This document shows, one piece after another, positions 5,486 to 6,492 of a DNA stretch of 6,492 nt. Position numbers and translations under genes: made by a program. Position 1 is the first letter of the stretch. The number at the start of each line of letters is the position of its first letter. This DNA is from an uncultured Eggerthellaceae bacterium (GTDB taxonomy: Bacteria > Actinomycetota > Coriobacteriia > Coriobacteriales > Eggerthellaceae), in the NCBI GenBank assembly GCA_946631805.1, contig CAMPAJ010000096.1, positions 1 to 6,492 of the forward strand, written 5' to 3'. Below the pieces are notes generated by a model. The model was not told the DNA's origin. It saw only the letters and a program-made list of their open reading frames with translations, and did no database searches.

Positions 5486-5515
5486 CGCCGCGGTGCGGCG
5501 CAGGCGCGGCGCCTG
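5486..5515. repeat. Two abutting perfect GC-rich hairpins
   Basis: CGCCGC-GGT-GCGGCG occupies 5486-5500 and CAGGCGC-G-GCGCCTG occupies 5501-5515, with no base between them. Neither is followed by a T run on either strand, so they do not look like intrinsic terminators. The loop of the second is too short for RNA unless the inner pair opens. Confidence 0.7.
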
Positions 5516-5595
5516 CCCGAACGCGCGCCCGCCAGCCCTGGGTTCACCGCGCCCGTGTTCATATCACTTTTTCGTTTCCGCTGAAAAAACGCTAT

Positions 5596-5682
5596 TGAGC
5601 TGGGCCGAAAAAAGTTACCTATGGGTTACGCTTGAGGAATACACAAAACGCACACAACTAGAAAACATGGTGTGAGCTGGGC
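5596..5682. repeat. Short direct repeats in the AT-rich non-coding stretch
   Basis: TGAGCTGGGC occurs at 5596-5605 and again at 5673-5682. GAAAAAA occurs at 5583-5589 and 5607-5613. A third pair, ATGAGG followed by a GCATT-like element, stands at 5702 and 5732. These may be protein-binding sites or chance. Confidence 0.45.
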
Positions 5683-5764
5683 AAACTCGGAACGGCTGCA
5701 TATGAGGGCATTTTGGGGCATGCAATGCTTTATGAGGCATTGGAGGGCCAACGGACATATAAAA

Positions 5765-5778
5765 GGGCCATACGGCCC
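5765..5778. repeat. Perfect dyad GGGCC-ATAC-GGCCC
   Basis: A five-base arm, four-base centre and five-base arm with perfect symmetry. The same 5-4-5 geometry is found in the dyad at 6437-6450, though with different arm bases. No gene or promoter is clearly attached to it. Confidence 0.5.
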
Positions 5779-5820
5779 GCCACAATCGCGCTATGCGCCT
5801 TTTTCGGCGTCTGCGCTGGT

Positions 5821-5833
5821 CCGATAATATCGG
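5821..5833. repeat. Perfect dyad CCGATA-A-TATCGG
   Basis: A 13-base palindrome with one central base, about 33 bases past the terminator of the 58-residue gene when read on the - strand. It could be an operator; no matching copy was found elsewhere in the window. Confidence 0.5.
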
Positions 5834-5865
5834 CGTTTCCCGCGATCGCTGGGCGATCCTCCGAC

Positions 5866-5897
5866 AAAAAAAGCCCGCCTATTGTCGGCGGGCTTTT
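5866..5897 (-). terminator. Intrinsic terminator of the 58-residue RHH-like gene
   Basis: Read on the - strand: AAAAGCCCGCC, a 7-base loop, GGCGGGC and seven T. It lies 16 bases beyond the stop of the 58-residue gene. The A and T runs on both sides let it act in either direction. Sixteen bases on its T-rich side are identical to the terminator at 6105-6134. Confidence 0.88.
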
Positions 5898-5912
5898 CGG
5901 TTTCGGCGGGCT

Positions 5913-6089
5913 CTATTCGCCCCGCCTCATATCCTCGGATATTAGGCGTTTTATATATTCGGCCTTTTTCGGCTGGGCTTGCAGGTGGCCCCATATCTCG
6001 CGGTCCTTGGGATAGAATCGGATCAACGCTTGTTTCGTTTTTTCCCTTTTGTATTTCGCGTCGGCTTTTTTCTGCGCCTCGCTGGTCAT
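5913..6089 (-). CDS. 58-residue ribbon-helix-helix-like protein
   Basis: Begins MTSEAQKKADAKYKREKTKQ at ATG 6089, behind GGGGGAG with a 3-4 base spacer. The first 20 residues are very basic. Then ALIRFYP reads as the strand, KDREIWGHLQAQ as helix A and KKAEYIKRLISEDM as helix B, the layout of Arc/MetJ-type ribbon-helix-helix proteins, which bind DNA as dimers through paired strands. Very similar small proteins are, from memory, frequent on plasmids and mobile elements of gut Firmicutes and Actinobacteria. An autoregulator role is an inference. A strong terminator follows it, and another stands just before its ribosome site, so its own transcription start is a puzzle. Confidence 0.82.
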   Translation of the reverse strand: MTSEAQKKADAKYKREKTKQALIRFYPKDREIWGHLQAQPKKAEYIKRLISEDMRRGE

Positions 6090-6104
6090 TGTCTCCCCCT
6101 TCCG

Positions 6105-6134
6105 AAAAAAAGCCCGCCTACGTAGCGGGCTTTT
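6105..6134 (-). terminator. Intrinsic terminator between the two small - strand genes
   Basis: Read on the - strand: AAAAGCCCGC, a 7-base loop, GCGGGC and seven T. It lies 22 bases past the stop of the 79-residue gene and ends only a few bases before the ribosome site of the 58-residue gene. It is a strong terminator for the first gene and would sit in the leader of the second if that is transcribed through. Confidence 0.87.
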
Positions 6135-6144
6135 CTGATCGTTC

Positions 6145-6150
6145 ATTATA
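6145..6150 (-). promoter_or_regulatory. Possible -10 box of the 58-residue gene
   Basis: A perfect TATAAT on the - strand, 55 bases before the start codon. There is no recognisable -35 at 16-18 bases and no TG extension, so this is weak. If used, transcription would start near 6138 and run at once into the hairpin at 6105-6134. Confidence 0.35.
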
Positions 6151-6156
6151 GCGCCC

Positions 6157-6396
6157 CTAGCAATAGCTGCCCCATTCGTCGACTTCGCCGCGCGCCACCT
6201 TGTCGAGGCTCTCGAGCAGATAGTTAACGTCGAACTCGTACGCCATATCGAGGCGGTTATCGTTGAAGAACTCGCAAGGATCGGCGCCATTCTTCTCGGC
6301 GTATTCTTCTATCTCGCTCGCGAGCTTCGCGACCTTGTTCAGGGCCTTTTCTAGCTGGTACGCCTTCGCCTGAATGCTTTTCGGTGCGGTTTTCAT
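6157..6396 (-). CDS. 79-residue acidic helical hypothetical protein
   Basis: Starts MKTAPKSIQAKAYQLEKALN and ends LESLDKVARGEVDEWGSYC. ATG 6396 has AAGGGA about 9 bases upstream. The first half (QLEKALNKVAKLASEIEEYA) is amphipathic helix; the second half is acidic with aromatic residues (NDNRLDMAYEFDVNYLLESL). I recall similar small proteins ending in 'EWGSY' on gut mobile elements, function unknown. It has the best promoter in the window and its own terminator, so it can be expressed by itself. The codon mix, with more AAA, AAG and ATC, is less GC-biased than in the + strand operon. No function is assigned. Confidence 0.82.
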   Translation of the reverse strand: MKTAPKSIQAKAYQLEKALNKVAKLASEIEEYAEKNGADPCEFFNDNRLDMAYEFDVNYLLESLDKVARGEVDEWGSYC

Positions 6397-6432
6397 GATG
6401 TTCCGTCCCTTCTATTGGATACCGATAAACAA

Positions 6433-6461
6433 ATTATAGGGATAGCCCTAGATTTTGTAAA
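6433..6461 (-). promoter_or_regulatory. Strong sigma-70-type promoter of the 79-residue gene
   Basis: On the - strand, TTTACA (6461-6456), a 17-base spacer, and TATAAT (6438-6433). Five of six and six of six consensus bases. The start would be near 6426, giving a leader of about 30 bases. Confidence 0.85.
6437..6450. promoter_or_regulatory. Candidate operator dyad in the promoter spacer
   Basis: TAGGG-ATAG-CCCTA is a perfect 5-4-5 inverted repeat that covers most of the spacer and the first bases of the -10 box of the promoter at 6433-6461. A protein bound here would block RNA polymerase. The nearby RHH-like or HTH proteins are possible binders; no evidence chooses between them. Confidence 0.55.
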
Positions 6462-6474
6462 GTGGTAACGCGGA

Positions 6475-6490
6475 ACTTTTTTCTAAAAGT
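6475..6490. repeat. Inverted repeat ACTTTT-TTCT-AAAAGT at the window edge
   Basis: A perfect six-base-arm dyad 14 bases upstream of the -35 box. It may be a second operator or the start of a divergent gene's control region; the window ends before this can be judged. Confidence 0.45.
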
Positions 6491-6492
6491 CG

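Larger units (their letters stand above)
5421..5865. other. Non-coding stretch with a sharp base-composition change
   Basis: No convincing gene on either strand: the frames here lack ribosome sites and any recognisable protein. From about 5421 to 5550 the DNA is extremely GC-rich and hairpin-rich. From about 5555 to 5760 it is much richer in A and T, with runs of A and short repeats (listed separately). From 5765 to 5833 come two perfect dyads. It separates the - strand regulator from the two small - strand genes and could hold an origin, a regulatory region or a junction between unrelated segments. Nothing decides between these. Confidence 0.5.

Noticed and set aside
5421..5560. tRNA gene or tRNA-derived att site
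   Set aside because: A GGGTTCA stretch near 5540 recalls a T-arm, but no cloverleaf or acceptor stem can be drawn around it.
5406..5675. 89-residue + strand frame in the gene-free stretch
   Set aside because: GTG start without a ribosome site, and a composition that follows the GC-rich then AT-rich DNA rather than a protein pattern.
5713..6015. 100-residue + strand frame
   Set aside because: TTG start, no ribosome site, and it runs through a terminator hairpin and antisense to the RHH-like gene.
5607..6484. Inverted terminal repeats around the two small - strand genes
   Set aside because: Only GAAAAAAGTT is shared in inverse orientation between 5607-5616 and 6474-6483; it is short, A-rich and probably chance.

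Overview
The window looks like part of a temperate phage, prophage or related mobile element from a high-GC actinobacterium. The best guess is a Coriobacteriia (Eggerthellaceae-type) gut host. That rests on GC-rich codon use, remembered resemblance of several proteins to Coriobacteriia and gut-phage families, and the mix of a phage-type radical SAM protein, dUTPase, small zinc-finger proteins and helix-turn-helix proteins. No integrase, terminase, structural gene or att site is visible, so 'phage or prophage' is an inference.

Left two thirds (1-4664, + strand): one dense block of eleven reading frames. Six junctions are four-base ATGA overlaps (779, 868, 1155, 2411, 2578, 4137), with a seventh at 4024 and a TAATG overlap at 3364. 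In order: the C-terminal part of a radical SAM protein that starts before the window; a 30-residue membrane peptide; a 96-residue zinc-binding protein; a 419-residue protein with a duplicated module, a zinc ribbon and a coiled coil; a 56-residue unknown; a 74-residue Cys-rich unknown; a dUTPase with all five catalytic motifs; a 124-residue zinc/HTH protein; a 95-residue sigma-region-4-like HTH protein; a doubtful 38-residue frame; and a 175-residue lipoprotein. The block reads as a translationally coupled early/accessory operon whose promoter lies before the window.

Middle (4665-5420): the operon ends at a large inverted repeat with two alternative pairings. Then comes about 170 bp of degenerate direct repeats, seven clear copies of an AAAATC-headed unit spaced at about 15 bp or multiples of it. 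An XRE/YdiL-like HTH regulator reads towards it on the - strand and has an extended -10 promoter at 5412-5420.

Right part (5421-6492): about 490 bp without a convincing gene, holding two abutting GC-rich hairpins, then an AT-richer stretch with short direct and inverted repeats. Two small - strand genes follow, a 58-residue ribbon-helix-helix-like protein and a 79-residue acidic helical protein. Each is followed by a nearly identical strong intrinsic terminator. The 79-residue gene has a near-consensus promoter (TTTACA, 17 bp, TATAAT) overlaid by a perfect dyad, so the pair may be an autoregulated cassette.
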